Shown here: positions 22,794-35,316 of the stretch, piece after piece
Position numbering within the stretch: the first letter of the stretch is position 1
How the letters are laid out: every line of letters starts with the position of its first letter
Assembly (NCBI GenBank): GCA_964058845.1
Contig: CAXKVR010000445.1
Location: 1 to 64,000, forward strand
From: Carex sylvatica
Taxonomy: Eukaryota > Streptophyta > Magnoliopsida > Poales > Cyperaceae
Direction of reading: 5' to 3'
Length of the DNA stretch: 64,000 nt
Made by a program: the position numbers and the translations under genes
The notes under the pieces: model-generated
What the model saw: the letters and a program-made list of their open reading frames with translations, nothing else
What the model was told of the DNA's origin: nothing
The model's database searches: none

Positions 22794-23373
22794 ATACTTC
22801 AATAAGTTTTTCAAATTTTTACAAATTAGGGTCTAAGATAAATTTGGTTGTTTTAATAAAATAGCTTGGACTCCGAACAATTTATTAAGAAAAAAAGAAT
22901 GATTATGTAGTCAAAGTTTTTTTTTATATATATCAAATCAAAGTATAGGCATTGATATTTCCCCTCAGGCTACATTGACTGAGTACAATTGAAACTAACA
23001 GTCCAAGATCATTCTTTTAACTAGACACGAATCTCAAAGCACAAATAAATACAGGCCTCATGCGCCATCCCGAATAGGCACCAGCTGAGAGTAAATATGG
23101 AGACCGGTCATGAATAATGTTATGAAGGGTGTCCAAAAAATAGCTTCATGATAGATCTGAATATTAAGTAAGAAAAGGGTAAATATTTATTGCAAAATAA
23201 TTGCATGTGGCAAATATTTATAGTTTTGCACCTATAAAAATTAAAACAAGTATGAATCTTATGTAATTAAACTAATTTACATTACTGTAATTTCATTCTT
23301 CGTTACTATTTTACTCCTATGTAATTTATTGCCACCAAATTATCTAAAAGAAATTGACAGTTAATTTCATTCT
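22794..23373. other. AT-rich spacer
   Basis: No gene or bounded element recognised. Confidence 0.5.
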
Positions 23374-23630
23374 TTGATCCAAACCGTTCATCATGTTGTC
23401 CATATTAATATGTGTTTGGAGACCAAATTTTATATTTTTTGGAATTTTGTTACTATTTTTTTAGATTTATTGAAAATCGCTGTTTTTTTATGTTCCAGAT
23501 TTATCTGAAAACAACGATTTTCAATAAATCTAAAAAAATAGTAAAAAAATTCAAAAAATATAAAATTTAGTCTCCAAACACATAATAATATGGACAACAA
23601 AATGAACGGTTTGGATCGGTTATTTGAACT
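23374..23630. mobile_element. foldback MITE, GAGACCAAATTTTA family, copy 1
   Basis: Two ~115-bp arms meet near 23500. The left arm contains tgtttggagaccaaatttta and the right arm its near reverse complement taaaatttagtctccaaaca. Both outer parts carry the ccaaaccgttca / gaacggtttgg pair. No coding capacity. Confidence 0.75.
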
Positions 23631-23695
23631 TTGAATCACGTGATTTATAGTGTAATGTACAAAGAAGGCTATACATTGCAATGTATCGTATCCCC

Positions 23696-23697
23696 TT

Positions 23698-23755
<58 letters not shown>

Positions 23756-23960
23756 GAGGGATCAAGTTACAATAATTTTTTAGTTACAACAAGTTACAAC
23801 TATAATTTTCTATATTTTTAAAATCCAAATAGTCGATCCAAACTGTAAAATGTGATCTCTACAATAAAATATGCTTAGAGACCAAATTTTACATTTTTTG
23901 AATTTTTTCTACTATTTATTAAGATGGGTACAAAATTCAATGGTCTGAATTTGACTAGTA
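23696..23960. repeat. (CT)n-(AT)n microsatellite and half-copy of the foldback MITE
   Basis: A (CT)n run at about 23698-23719 passes into (AT)n to 23752. Then 23820-23960 contains one arm of the GAGACCAAATTTTA family (gtcgatccaaactg, cttagagaccaaattttaca, ctatttattaagat), without its partner arm. Confidence 0.65.
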
Positions 23961-24582
23961 TTCTATCCTGACTGAAATTCTGAATCTGCCCCTGATCACA
24001 TGCAGTCCCTGTGTGTGGATTTCAAAATTAGAGAGAGTCGAAATAGGTGCCATATGCTTTAGCGTGAATCACGTCATATGATAGAATTTTTTTATTCTTT
24101 TATAACTCTCGGAACACCGGGGTAGAGAGCACCAATCTATGCCTTCTTCAAATTTCAATCAAAATTAAATTTAGATACTATGCTGCATGTGGAATAGGAG
24201 AAAATTGATCAAAGATCATGTTTCCCTATTTTCATTGATATTAATTTTATATTCATGGAAAGCAATCATCAAATACATCTATGCCATCAACGGCCTAGCA
24301 TCGCCAAAACAGTGGCCCCCACATCTGGGCATAAATTTGAAATTTTTCGTATCATCCCTGGATATACATACTAATTATGGTTCAATTTTAATTGTAACTG
24401 ATGTGGTCGTACGTGTGTCAAATATATTTTTTTTAACTAAATTTAGACTTTTACATCTAAAAAGATGCATTTAATCAAAATAAGACAGATTATTTGATTG
24501 GAGGGCTGATATTAAATTCAAAATTTCATCTTTCAATCGTAGCCATTGGCAGATCAGGACATCGACGTGATTAATGTATGAA

Positions 24583-24587
<5 letters not shown>
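23961..24587. other. AT-rich spacer
   Basis: An unrecognised 95-codon frame at 24187-24474 has no motif. Nothing else seen. Confidence 0.4.
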
Positions 24588-24620
<33 letters not shown>

Positions 24621-24623
<3 letters not shown>

Positions 24624-25047
24624 GTTGGCTACTATGCTTATATAAGCATATCCCTGCATATGCTTATAACTCATTTTTGTGTTTTCAATGTCCAAATGGT
24701 CGATTTGAACCGTTAGATGTGATCTATATATTGAAATGTGCTTGGAGACCAAATTTTACATTTTTCTAAATTTTTTTACTATTTATTAAGCCAATTTGAA
24801 AATTTCTGATCCAACGGTGGCTTCTGATTTTACTGTTTTGTTAAGCCACCGTTAGATCAGCGATTTTCAAAGTGACTTAACAAATTGTAAAAAAATTCAA
24901 AAAAATGTAAAATTTGGTCTCCAAGAACATATTAATATGGAGAACAAGATGAACGGTTCCGATCGACTATTTGAACATTGGAAACACAAAAATGAGTTAT
25001 AAGCATATGTGGGGATATGCTTATATAAGCATAGTAGCCAACCCCCC
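24621..25047. mobile_element. foldback MITE, GAGACCAAATTTTA family, copy 2 (complete)
   Basis: Ends in ggttggctactatgcttata and its reverse complement, with arms of about 190 bp converging near 24835. The inner arms share the gagaccaaattttacatttt core with copies 1 and 3, although the termini differ. It is flanked on both sides by (AT)n tracts (24588-24620 and 25059-25070), and the LTR retrotransposon inserted directly into the right-hand tract. Confidence 0.85.
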
Positions 25048-25070
25048 CCTCTCTCTCTATATATATATAT

Positions 25071-27703
25071 TGTGACATTATGAATTTTATAATAAATATT
25101 TTATACTGACTGATTGAGTTAAGGCGTCAAGAATCGAATTATAAATATAGAAAAACGGTCCAGTGCGGATGGATGACCCGCACTGCGGGTGGCTTCACCC
25201 GCACTGGGACAAGTTCCTTAATAAACGGCTGCAATTTCTCTGGGTGCGGATGGTGGTGCGGATGGACACACGCACTGCGGGTGAGTTCTGTACTCTTCTG
25301 AAAATTTCGCTAAGTACTGAATGCGGATGGGAGCATCCGCACTGGCCTCAGTGCGTCCGCACTAGGCTCAGACATTTTTCTGCGCCGTGAGTGCGGCTGG
25401 ACGGATCCGCAGTGCGGATGATCGGTCCGCACTGGGGTGTGTGTTTGTTATTTGCGCAGTGAATGCGGCTGGATGGATCCGCAGTGCGGATGGTTGGTCC
25501 GCACTGGGGTGTATTATGTGTTGTTTTTGATATTTTTGAGGGACCAATTCGCAAACTGGATAAAATAAACATCTTCTCTTTCTCTTCCTCTTTTTAATAA
25601 ATAAAACATTACATAAGGGCCTATTTGTAACACACATTTTAAAGTTTGGTAATATTAATAAAATGGAGGGGTATATTTGCAAAAGCCCAATTATTAAAAC
25701 AAATTCCCTTCCTTCTCATTTCATTTCACCGTAAAAATTAAGAAGAATACGGGAGTTTAGGGCTAGCCGAAGCAAAAAGGGAAAGAGAGAGAGAGAGAGA
25801 GAAATTAAGTGCGGAAACTGATCAGACTGACCGGAAAATCGAGAGTCGAGCTGAATTGACGATCCTTGATCGATTAGAAAGCTTCAATTTGGTATATCTT
25901 TCTCCCTTGGTAATTTCTTGAAAACCCTAATTTATTCGATTTATTCGATTTGTCATGATTTCGGTTGAAACTTGTGATTAGGGTTTCGTAATCGAGTTCT
26001 AGCTCGATTAGTTGTTAATTTGTGATAATTGATATGATTTATCTTCCTTTTCTCTTGGAAACCCTAATTCAATTGATTTGTTATATTTTGGTGAAATTCG
26101 AATTTGAATTTGATTTGAAACGTTATAACTCGATAATCGGATTGATTTTCTTATGGAATTTGGAATTGAACTAAGGTTTTTGGGTTGGGTCGTAATGGAA
26201 AGAAATTGTGATAGTTTCAAGTGAAACTCTGGAAATTGTTGGAATTAATCGAGTTATAACTTCGTAAAACATATCGATTCATGTTGTTTATTCAGGACTA
26301 CCGATTGAATTGGAATTCGAATTAGGGTTTGGTAATGGTGTTGACTTATCCGATATTAATCGAACGCGTTAATCGAATTTAACGTGTAAAATAGGTGGTA
26401 ATCATACGAGGCAAAGGATTTCTGGATCGTTCGAGACGCCTGAGCCTTAGTCGAGCGTGCTATTACTCAGGTGCGGGGTTTCTGGACTTGTTTGATATTT
26501 TCTATTCAGAAATTAAACTGTGTTTTGATTTATGTGCATTGCATTGCCCAAATAAAATGAAACTCGAATTGTTTTATCTGATTGATTTGCATGCTGGTAT
26601 GGTTATTATTTGTGTTGATCTGAATGATCTGATTTTGGAATTAAAGTCACCGTGCTTTATATCACCATCGGTTGGTGGATATGGTATTATTGTCATCCAC
26701 CGTGATGACGTCACTCAGGGAGTGAATCCGGATTTGTCAAGTCTGTGCACGGACTGTGACGCCCAGTATTCTAAAGCTTTAGATCGTCTGGCCCTCGGCA
26801 GTTCCCAGTACCGGTTGGAACGAGGGGTAAGTGACTTTGTATTATGATTTTGGTTATGGGTGACTGTGTATCGGAGGCATTACCCAGGGGGTATGCGTTT
26901 GGATGGTCATTTGGATTTATATGGATTTTCCGGATATGAATTGGAACCAGACTTTTAATTAAACAGTTAAGCCTGTAACTACAGATAAGTGTCATGAGAA
27001 AAGGTTTTACCTGGCGCAGTCGTCTGTAGGTGTCTGTAACCCTACAGATGAATGGGAACGAATTGGGGTCCAGTTTGGTGGAACATATGTAGTTACTACC
27101 AGATATTTTGAAATCGAGTTAAACCAAATATTGTGTGCTTGAATTTCATCTTGGCAATTCCTGAATTGTGATTTCATTTGGATAAATGTTGTCGGGTTTG
27201 TGCATTTATGTTTATATATGATTATAAACTGATTTGAGCTTTATTTGTGTTTACTTTTTGAATATAATCTTTGATTACAAGTCCAGGGACGATTTGTGGC
27301 AATTTATCGCACTGAGAATTCAATTCTCATCCCCTCTTTTGGGTTAATTTTTCAGGTACCGGTTCGGTGGATCCGAGAGAGACACGAGGTCGGTAGGCCT
27401 GGTTTTCACCGCTACTTAGCTTGTCTGGTATTGTGACTAGAGACATGTATAGATTTATGTTTTGATTGTATATATATGTGTGTTCTCTATGTCATTTTGT
27501 GATGCGTATCCATCGAGATACGGGTTTTGTATGATATTACCTGACCAGTTGGGATTTGTGAACTGTTTTTCTTAGTTATTTGTTTGTTAGTTTGGTTGTG
27601 TTTTACTTTCTATTATATCGTACTTGCCTTGTAGGCATACAGGCAACCGTATGTCTACGGCAGGAGGCACCCGTCACGCCTCGTGGGGCCGCGGGGTGTG
27701 ACA
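25071..27703 (+). repeat. 5' LTR
   Basis: 2633 bp, TG...CA ends. The first 450 bases are rich in CAGTGCGGATG / CATCCGCACTG words in both orientations (25160-25520), followed by an AAACCCTAATT-containing zone. The long frame inside it (26395-26847) is duplicated in the other LTR and has no recognisable motif. Confidence 0.95.
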
Positions 27704-27717
27704 GGTCCTTCCTCGGT

Positions 27718-27729
27718 TGGTATCAGAGC
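27718..27729 (+). promoter_or_regulatory. primer-binding site (initiator tRNA-Met)
   Basis: TGGTATCAGAGC is complementary to the 3' end of plant initiator tRNA-Met, the usual primer for plant Ty3/gypsy reverse transcription. It begins 14 bases after the LTR end, farther than the usual few bases. Confidence 0.9.
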
Positions 27730-27865
27730 ATGGTTTAGAACCTGAACCAGACTTGTTTGGATACGAGAGTGGTATACGTATCAATGGGGTCGTCGCGACT
27801 ATACGAATATCCTATGATAAGTAAGGAATATCGAGTATTATAAACTAACTTTGTTTATTCAGAAA

Positions 27866-28489
27866 ATGGAAACACCACACCGAGGTAGAGGCAGACCTCG
27901 GAGGAATCCGGAACCAAATCAGGAATTGATTATTGAGCCGGCTGCGGATCAGGCTGGAGCTGGTCCAGCTGGTGGCGCTGGAGGAGCGCCAGGTAGAGAC
28001 CGGGACATAGATGACCGGCTGATTGCGGCCTACGAGAGAGGTCGCCAAGCAGAGATGCGGGATGCAGCACCGGTGGTTCGCGGTGGTGCACCCGAAGAGT
28101 TTAGAAGGCTGTATGATTCATTTCTGCGCTTGAATCCGCCGCGCTATGATGGAACCGGCGGGTATGCGGCAGCCGAGGAATGGCTGGCGCAGATAAATGC
28201 AAAGCTGAATTTATGCCGCGCACCTGAGGATGATAAAGTAGAGGTAACTGAGCAGCAACTGGAGGGTGACGCAAGGTTCTGGTGGGACGGGGCCCGACGC
28301 AGTTATGTCGGGGAGGAAGCGAGGATTCCGTGGGAATGGTTTGAACAGCAGTTCAACCGGAGGTTTCTGAGCAATATCCAACGTGAAGCGCTGCGGAGAA
28401 AGTTTCTGGAATTGAGGCAAGATGGGCGTCCGGTGGGGGATTACAATAGTGAGTTTCTGGCGTTATCGCGTTATGCATCAGATATTTAG
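27866..28489 (+). CDS. Gag, N-terminal part, ended by an in-frame amber codon
   Basis: Starts at the ATG 27866 (METPHRGRGRPRRNP); the residues before it in the same frame lack an ATG. The Arg/Pro-rich head is followed by the retrotransposon Gag core: PPRYDGTGGYAAAEEWL, then ARFWWDGARRSY and WEWFEQQFNRRFLS, ending near SEFLALSRYASDI. A TAG at 28487-28489 stops it. Downstream sequence in the same frame continues the Gag tail without a break in homology, so this is a point disruption or a leaky stop, not the natural end. Gag assembles the virus-like particle that packages element RNA. Confidence 0.88.
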   Translation: METPHRGRGRPRRNPEPNQELIIEPAADQAGAGPAGGAGGAPGRDRDIDDRLIAAYERGRQAEMRDAAPVVRGGAPEEFRRLYDSFLRLNPPRYDGTGGYAAAEEWLAQINAKLNLCRAPEDDKVEVTEQQLEGDARFWWDGARRSYVGEEARIPWEWFEQQFNRRFLSNIQREALRRKFLELRQDGRPVGDYNSEFLALSRYASDI

Positions 28490-31400
28490 AATGACGCGGT
28501 AAGGTATCACAGGCACTATTTGAATGGTTTGGATGGAAATATATCGATGATTGTTGATACTCCGACTGCTACGGAGTTGCAATCTATGATGGATCATGCA
28601 GAGCAGATAGAGATGCATGGTAAGCGGAGGAAAGAGCAACTGACCGAAAGAAATGTAAAACAGAAGGATGCTCAGAGTGGGCAAATGTCAAGGTCGAGGG
28701 GAGGACCATCATTTGCTAGACCCCCTCGGTCGAATATGGCGCCGAGACCCCCGTTTAGACAGATCTCTATGCCGGGTTTTAGACCAGTGATTCCTTCGCA
28801 ATGGTGCCGATCGTGCAATCAAGCGCATGACGAGGTTGAGTGTAGGCGCAAGGCTAGCGCTTGTTTCGTATGTGGTAGCGCGGGACATTGGGCGAGGGAG
28901 TGCCCGAATGCGCTTATGAGGATGCGAGGCGCTGGTAGCGCGGGAGGGTCCGCTAGCGTTGGGCGCGGAGCGCCGACGTGGCGTGGACGTGGTGCATCTC
29001 AAGCTGGCGGGGCTAGCGCTAGCAGGGTTAGCAGCGCCGGTAGCGTCGGCAGGGTTAGCGGTGCTGGCAGCGCCGGCAGGAACGATGGCAGGGCGGTGGC
29101 GCATGCGCTTAACATAGCTGGAAATTCGCGCAACGCTGCAACTGCGCTGGGAGATGGCCAGACTGACGTCATGACAGGTATACTCTCTATATCTGATCAG
29201 GATGCGTATTGTTTGATTGATACGGGGTGCAGCCATTCTATTGTGTCGAGGGAATTGGTAGAAAAAGGGAGTTGGCCAATTGAAACATGTAATCAAGTTG
29301 TAAATGTTCAAACCCCGTTTGGTTCAACTGATCAAGGAATCACTTTATGCCGAAACCGAAAGATTAAGATAGATGGGAGGGAGTTCGAGGCGGATTTGTT
29401 GGTAATGGAGATTATCGGTTACGACGTGTTATTGGGTATGGACTGGTTGACGAGACACGCTGCTACTATTGATTGTCCGCATCGTCGGATCCATTTCGCG
29501 AATTCAAGAGGTATGTCTTGCATACTCAATTGTAGAGAAATTGGGAAACTAACACCGTGTATTTCGGCTGTAGAGATGAAGCATTTGTTAGAATCAGGGT
29601 GTGATGCTTACTTGGCGGCCGTGGTTTATGCGCCTGCGGCAGTTCCAGAGATCAGTACCATTCCGGTGGTTTCAGAATTTGTGGATGTATTTCCGGAAGA
29701 GATTTTAGGGTTACCACCTGAACGAGAAGTGGAGTTCGGTATCGAACTAGTACCGGGCACAACACCGATTTCAAAAGCGCCGTATCGAATGGCACCGGCA
29801 GAACTGAAAGAACTCAAGGCACAGTTGGAAGATATGTTGGAGAATGGATTTATCAGACCTAGCACGTCACCATGGGGCGCGCCAGTATTGTTTGTCAAGA
29901 AGAAAGATGGAACATTGCGGTTATGCATTGATTACCGCGAGCTGAACAAGGTAACTGTGAAAAATAAATATCCGTTACCTCGGATTGACGATCTGTTTGA
30001 TCAGTTACAGGGATCCTCAATATATTCAAAGATTGATCTGAGAACAGGGTATCACCAGTTGAGAATACGGCCGAGTGATGTGGATAAGACAGCGTTCCGT
30101 ACAAGGTACGGGCATTATGAATACCTGGTTATGCCGTTTGGGCTGACGAACGCACCGGCAGCGTTCATGGACTTGATGCACCGTGTGTTTCACGATCTGT
30201 TGGATTCTACAGTTGTGGTGTTCATTGATGATATACTGGTGTATTCGCGTTCGCGAGAAGAACATAAGGTACATCTTAGAATTGTATTGCAAAGATTGCG
30301 TGAACATCAGTTATTCGCAAAGTTGTCGAAATGTGAATTTTGGTTGGAGGAAGTTACATTTTTGGGGCATGTGGTTTCTGGAAAAGGGTTAGCGGTGGAT
30401 CTCGAAAAGATTCGGGCTGTGACAGATTGGAAAAGGCCGGAGACAGTTACTGAAATTCGCAGCTTTCTGGGGTTAGCCGGGTACTACAGGAGATTTGTAC
30501 TCGGGTTTTCGCGGTTAGCCGCGCCACTTACAAAATTGTTGCACAAAGGCGTGAAATTTGATTGGGGTACCGCGCAAGATAAAAGTTTTGAGGAATTGAA
30601 GAGTCGGCTGGTATCCGCGCCAGTTCTTGCTATGCCGACTGCTGATAAAGAGTACACGGTTTACACCGATGCATCTCGATTGGGTTTGGGTTGCGTATTG
30701 ATGCAAGATGATCATGTAATTGCCTACGCATCTCGGCAATTGCGACCGCACGAGCAAAACTACCCGACGCATGATTTGGAGTTAGCGGCGGTGATATTTG
30801 CGCTGAAGATTTGGCGGCATTACTTGTATGGCATGAAATGCCGAATCTATACTGATCATCAAAGTCTGAAATACATCTTTACGCAAAAGGAGTTAAATTT
30901 GAGACAAAGGCGGTGGTTAGAATTGATGAAAGACTATGACTTGGATATCCAGTATCATGCAGGAAAAGCGAACAGTGTAGCAGATGCGTTGAGCAGAAAG
31001 AGTCAGGTAAACCTGGCGTCGGTGATTACAAGTGAAATGCATCTTCTCGAGGAAATGCGCAGAATGGAAATACATGTTGGCGCGTCACGTGAATTAGCGT
31101 TGGAAGTTGCATCTAAATGTAATAGAAGTGAGGTTGGGACTAGCGCAACTGCAATGGCGTCGGTTGTGCTAGCAGCGGTTGAAATCCGATCGGAATTACA
31201 CGAGCAGATTCGTGCAGAGCAACAGAATGATCCGAGATGTCAGAAATTCAAACTGCACTATGAGTCAAACGCAGATTCACCGTTTCAAGTTCAAGGAGAT
31301 GGCATCTTGCGGTTTCACGACCGCATTTGTGTACCAAGTAATTCGGAGTTGAAAGATCTGATTTTGTCAGAGGCGCACGATTCGGGATACGCTATCCATC

Positions 31401-32626
31401 CGGGAGAGATAAAAATGTATCAAGATCTAAAGAAGTATTTTTGGTGGCCAAAGATGAAAAAGGAAGTACAAAGGTACGTGGAAAAGTGTCAAATATGTCA
31501 GCAAGTTAAAGCGGATCGGCAGAGAAAAGCAGGATTGCTAAGACCGCTGGAAATACCTACAAGGAAATTTGAATCAATCACGATGGATTTCGTAAGTGGA
31601 TTTCCGAGAACTGTCGGAAGGTATAATACAGTTTGGGTGATTGTGGATCGATTAACGAAGATAGCGCATTTCATTCCGCTTCGAATTGAGACATCTGGGC
31701 AAGAATTGGCGGAATTGTTCCTGAAATATCAGTTTAAGTACCATGGTTGCTCGCGCAATATTATTTCTGACCGAGATCCTCGGTTCACTTCTTATTTCTG
31801 GGAGAGTTTTCAAGAAACAATGGGTACCAAGTTGAGATTTAGCACTGCGCACCATCCTCAGACTGACGGTCAGTCTGAGCGCACCATTCAGACGCTGGAA
31901 GACATGTTGCGCTCCTGCGCGCTAAGTTTACAAGGTTCGTGGGTTGATCATTTGTATCTGGTGGAGTTTGCGTATAACAACAGTTATCATTCGAGCATTG
32001 GTATGTCACCGCAAGAGGCGTTGACAGGGCAGCAATGCCGTACTCCATTGTGGTGGGGATCAGCGGGTACTTATCCACCTACAGGGCCGCAAATGTTAGA
32101 AGAAATTGCTGAGAAAACAAAGATGGTTCTGAGTCGGCTCAAGTCGGCTCAAGAAAGGCAAAAGAAATATGCGGATGTTCACCGAAGACCGTTGGAATTT
32201 CAAGAAAGTGATCACGTATGGCTTCGAGTTTCGCCTGTCAGAGGCGTGCATCGATTTGGTGTTTCGGGTAAGCTAAGTCCTCGATATATTGGGCCATTCC
32301 AGATTTTGCGACGAGTTGGACCGGTTGCATACGAGCTTGCGTTACCACCAGCGTTGGACCAGGTTCATCCGGTATTCCATGTATCACAGTTACGCAGATA
32401 TGTGCGAGATCCGTCGCATTGTATTGATCACTCGGGTTTACACGTACAAGATGATCTGACATATCAAGAAGAACCAATGCAGATATTGGATCGAAAAGAG
32501 CAACGGCTACGAAGCAAAGTGATTCGGCTCGTGTTGGTAAAATGGGGACGTCATTCCGATAAGGAAGCAACGTGGGAGCTCGAAGAGAGCATCCGAGAAA
32601 AGTATCCGGAGTTATTTGACAATTAA
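28490..32626 (+). CDS. Gag tail and Pol polyprotein (PR-RT-RH-IN-chromodomain)
   Basis: Same frame as Gag, open for 1378 codons after the TAG. In order: a CCHC zinc knuckle ([14 protein letters not shown], about 28862-28903) with a second Cys/His cluster before it; a long Gly/Ser/Ala/Arg linker; aspartic protease with [10 protein letters not shown] (29219-29248, Cys where Ala is common); reverse transcriptase with the FIDDILVYS active site (30220-30246); RNase H with YTDAS (30661) and [10 protein letters not shown]; integrase with the HHCC finger ([10 protein letters not shown]...CQICQ), [14 protein letters not shown] and the E of GQSERTIQ; then the [10 protein letters not shown] domain and a chromodomain-like tail ending EKYPELF. 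The natural stop is at 32624-32626. No other stop or frameshift was seen, so the coding part is otherwise intact. Confidence 0.93.
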   Translation, partial: NDAVRYHRHYLNGLDGNISMIVDTPTATELQSMMDHAEQIEMHGKRRKEQLTERNVKQKDAQSGQMSRSRGGPSFARPPRSNMAPRPPFRQISMPGFRPVIPSQWCRSCNQAHDEVECRRKASACFVCGSAGHWARECPNALMRMRGAGSAGGSASVGRGAPTWRGRGASQAGGASASRVSSAGSVGRVSGAGSAGRNDGRAVAHALNIAGNSRNAATALGDGQTDVMTGILSISDQDAYCLIDTGCSHSIVSRELVEKGSWPIETCNQVVNVQTPFGSTDQGITLCRNRKIKIDGREFEADLLVMEIIGYDVLLGMDWLTRHAATIDCPHRRIHFANSRGMSCILNCREIGKLTPCISAVEMKHLLESGCDAYLAAVVYAPAAVPEISTIPVVSEFVDVFPEEILGLPPEREVEFGIELVPGTTPISKAPYRMAPAELKELKAQLEDMLENGFIRPSTSPWGAPVLFVKKKDGTLRLCIDYRELNKVTVKNKYPLPRIDDLFDQLQGSSIYSKIDLRTGYHQLRIRPSDVDKTAFRTRYGHYEYLVMPFGLTNAPAAFMDLMHRVFHDLLDSTVVVFIDDILVYSRSREEHKVHLRIVLQRLREHQLFAKLSKCEFWLEEVTFLGHVVSGKGLAVDLEKIRAVTDWKRPETVTEIRSFLGLAGYYRRFVLGFSRLAAPLTKLLHKGVKFDWGTAQDKSFEELKSRLVSAPVLAMPTADKEYTVYTDASRLGLGCVLMQDDHVIAYASRQLRPHEQNYPTHDLELAAVIFALKIWRHYLYGMKCRIYTDHQSLKYIFTQKELNLRQRRWLELMKDYDLDIQYHAGKANSVADALSRKSQVNLASVITSEMHLLEEMRRMEIHVGASRELALEVASKCNRSEVGTSATAMASVVLAAVEIRSELHEQIRAEQQNDPRCQKFKLHYESNADSPFQVQGDGILRFHDRICVPSNSELKDLILSEAHDSGYAIHPGEIKMYQDLKKYFWWPKMKKEVQRYVEKCQICQQVKADRQRKAGLLRPLEIPTRKFESITMDFVSGFPRTVGRYNTVWVIVDRLTKIAHFIPLRIETSGQELAELFLKYQFKYHGCSRNIISDRDPRFTSYFWESFQETMGTKLRFSTAHHPQTDGQSERTIQTLEDMLRSCALSLQGSWVDHLYLVEFAYNNSYHSSIGMSPQEALTGQQCRTPLWWGSAGTYPPTGPQMLEEIAEKTKMVLSRLKSAQERQKKYADVHRRPLEFQESDHVWLRVSPVRGVHRFGVSGKLSPRYIGPFQILRRVGPVAYELALPPALDQVHPVFHVSQLRRYVRDPSHCIDHSGLHVQDDLTYQEEPMQILDRKEQRLRSKVIRLVLVKWGRHSDKEATWELEESIREKYPELFDN

Positions 32627-32663
32627 GGTACGAAATCAAGTTCAGCGGACTGAACTTCATTTT

Positions 32664-32677
32664 AAGGGGGGGAGAAA
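32664..32677 (+). promoter_or_regulatory. polypurine tract
   Basis: AAGGGGGGGAGAAA lies directly against the 3' LTR; it primes plus-strand DNA synthesis in LTR retrotransposons. Confidence 0.9.
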
Positions 32678-35311
32678 TGTGACATTATGAATTTTATAAT
32701 AAATATTTTATACTGACTGATTGAGTTAAGGCGTCAAGAATCGAATTATAAATATAGAAAAATGGTCCAGTGCGGATGGATGACCCGCACTGCGGGTGGC
32801 TTCACCCGCACTGGGACAAGTTCCTTAATAAACGGCTGCAATTTCTCTGGGTGCGGATGGTGGTGCGGATGGGCACACGCACTGCGGGTGAGTTCTGTAC
32901 TCTTCTGAAAATTTCGCTAAGTACTGAATGCGGATGGAAGCATCCGCACTGGCCTCAGTGCGTCCGCACTAGGCTCGGACATTTTTCTGCGCCGTGAGTG
33001 CGGCTGGACGGATCCGCAGTGCGGATGATCGGTCCGCACTGGGGTGTGTGTTTGTTATTTGCGCAGTGAATGCGGCTGGATGGATCCGCAGTGCGGATGG
33101 TTGGTCCGCACTGGGGTGTATTATGTGCTGTTTTTGATATTTTTGAGGGACCAATTCGCAAAATGGATAAAATAAACATCTTCTCTTTCTCTTCCTCTTT
33201 TTAATAAATAAAACATTACATAAGGGCCTATTTGTAACACACATTTTAAAGTTTGGTAATATTAATAAAATGGAGGGGTATATTTGCAAAAGCCCAATTA
33301 TTAAAACAAATTCCCTTCCTTCTCATTTCATTTCACCGTAAAAATTAAGAAGAATACGGGAGTTTAGGGCTAGCCGAAGCAAAAAAGGGAAAGAGAGAGA
33401 GAGAGAGAGAAATTAAGCGCAGAAACTGATCAGACTGACCGGAAAATCGAGAGTCGAGCTGAATTGACGATCCTTGATCGATTAAAAAGCTTCAATTTGG
33501 TATATCTTTCTCCCTTGGTAATTTCTTGAAAACCCTAATTTATTCGATTTATTTGATTTGTCATGATTTCGGTTGAAACTTGTGATTAGGGTTTCGTAAT
33601 CGAGTTCTAGCTCGATTAGTTGTTAATTTGTGATAATTGATATGATTTATCTTCCTTTTCTCTTGGAAACCCTAATTCAATTGATTTGTTATATTTTGGT
33701 GAAATTCGAATTCGAATTTGATTTGAAACGTTATAACTCGATAATCGGATTGATTTTCTTATGGAATTTGGAATTGAACTAAGGTTTTTGGGTTGGGTCG
33801 TAATGGAAAGGAATTGTGATAGTTTCAAGTGAAACTCTGGAAATTGTTGGAATTAATCGAGTTATAACTTCGTAAAACATATCGATTCATGTTGTTTATT
33901 CAGGACTACCGATTGAATTGGAATTCGAATTAGGGTTTGGTAATGGTGTTGACTTATCCGATATTAATCGAACGCGTTAATCGAATTTAACGTGTAAAAT
34001 AGGTGGTAATCATACGAGGCAAAGGATTTCTGGATCGTTCGAGACGCCTGAGCCTTAGTCGAGCGTGCTATTACTCAGGTGCGGGGTTTCTGGACTTGTT
34101 TGATATTTTCTATTCAGAAATTAAACTGTGTTTTGATTTATGTGCATTGCATTGCCCAAATAAAATGAAACTCGAATTGTTTTATCTGATTGATTTGCAT
34201 GCTGGTATGGTTATTATTTGTGTTGATCTGAATGATCTGATTTTGGAATTAAAGTCACCGTGCTTTATATCACCATCGGTTGGTGGATATGGTATTATTG
34301 TCATCCACCGTGATGACGTCACTCAGGGAGTGAATCCGGATTTGTCAAGTCTGTGCACGGACTGTGACGCCCAGTATTCTAAAGCTTTAGATCGTCTGGC
34401 CCTCGGCAGTTCCCAGTACCGGTTGGGACGAGGGGTAAGTGACTTTGTATTATGATTTTGGTTATGGGTGACTGTGTATCGGAGGCATTACCCAGGGGGT
34501 ATGCGTTTGGATGGTCATTTGGATTTATATGGATTTTTCGGATATGAATTGGAACCAGACTTTTAATTAAACAGTTAAGCCTGTAACTACAGATAAGTGT
34601 CATGAGAAAAGGTTTTACCTGGCGCAGTCGTCTGTAGGTGTCTGTAACCCTACAGATGAATGAGAACGAATTGGGGTCCAGTTTGGTGGAACATCTGTAG
34701 TTACTACCAGATATTTTGAAATCGAGTTAAACCAAATATTGTGTGCTTGAATTTCATCTTGGCAATTCCTGAATTGTGATTTCATTTGGATAAATGTTGT
34801 CGGGTTTGTGCATTTATGTTTATATATGATTATAAACTGATTTGAGCTTTATTTGTGTTTACTTTTTGAATATAATCTTTGATTACAAGTCCAGGGACGA
34901 TTTGTGGCAATTTATCGCACTGAGAATTCAATTCTCATCCCCTCTTTTGGGTTAATTTTTCAGGTACCGGTTCGGTGGATCCGAGAGAGACACGAGGTCG
35001 GTAGGCCTGGTTTTCACCGCTACTTAGCTTGTCTGGTATTGTGACTAGAGACATGTATAGATTTATGTTTTGATTGTATATATATATGTGTTCTCTATGT
35101 CATTTTGTGATGCGTATCCATCGAGATACGGGTTTTGTATGATATTACCTGACCAGTTGGGATTTGTGAACTGTTTTTCTTAGTTATTTGTTTGTTAGTT
35201 TGGTTGTGTTTTACTTTCTATTATATCGTACTTGCCTTGTAGGCATACGGGCAACCGTATGTCTACGGCAGGAGGCACCCGTCACGCCTCGTGGGGCCGC
35301 GGGGTGTGACA
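32678..35311 (+). repeat. 3' LTR
   Basis: 2634 bp, the near-identical partner of 25071-27703; differences seen by eye are mostly single-base transitions plus two or three small indels in A/GA runs. Confidence 0.95.
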
Positions 35312-35316
35312 TATAT

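Larger units (their letters stand above)
25071..35311 (+). mobile_element. complete Ty3/gypsy LTR retrotransposon, Tekay/Del-type chromovirus
   Basis: The 10.24-kb element has LTRs of 2633 and 2634 bp, both starting TGTGACATTA and ending GGTGTGACA, and a 5-bp TSD tatat at 25066-25070 and 35312-35316. It has an initiator-Met-type primer site, a polypurine tract, and a gag-pol region in the order Gag, zinc knuckle, protease, reverse transcriptase, RNase H, integrase, which is the Ty3/gypsy order. The C-terminus ends in a chromodomain-like tail ([17 protein letters not shown]), which with the long LTRs suggests the Tekay/Del clade. By eye the LTRs differ at about 20 positions, under 1%, so insertion is recent. 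One in-frame stop interrupts gag. Confidence 0.95.

Noticed and set aside
23696..23765. Frame encoding Tyr-Ile and Arg-Glu repeats
   Set aside because: Translation of (CT)n and (AT)n microsatellites.
26395..26847. 150-codon frame inside the LTR (also 34003-34455)
   Set aside because: Present identically placed in both LTRs, no motif, and LTRs of this clade are non-coding.
29626..30307. Minus-strand frames of 70-100 codons across the pol region
   Set aside because: Antisense shadows of the reverse transcriptase frame.
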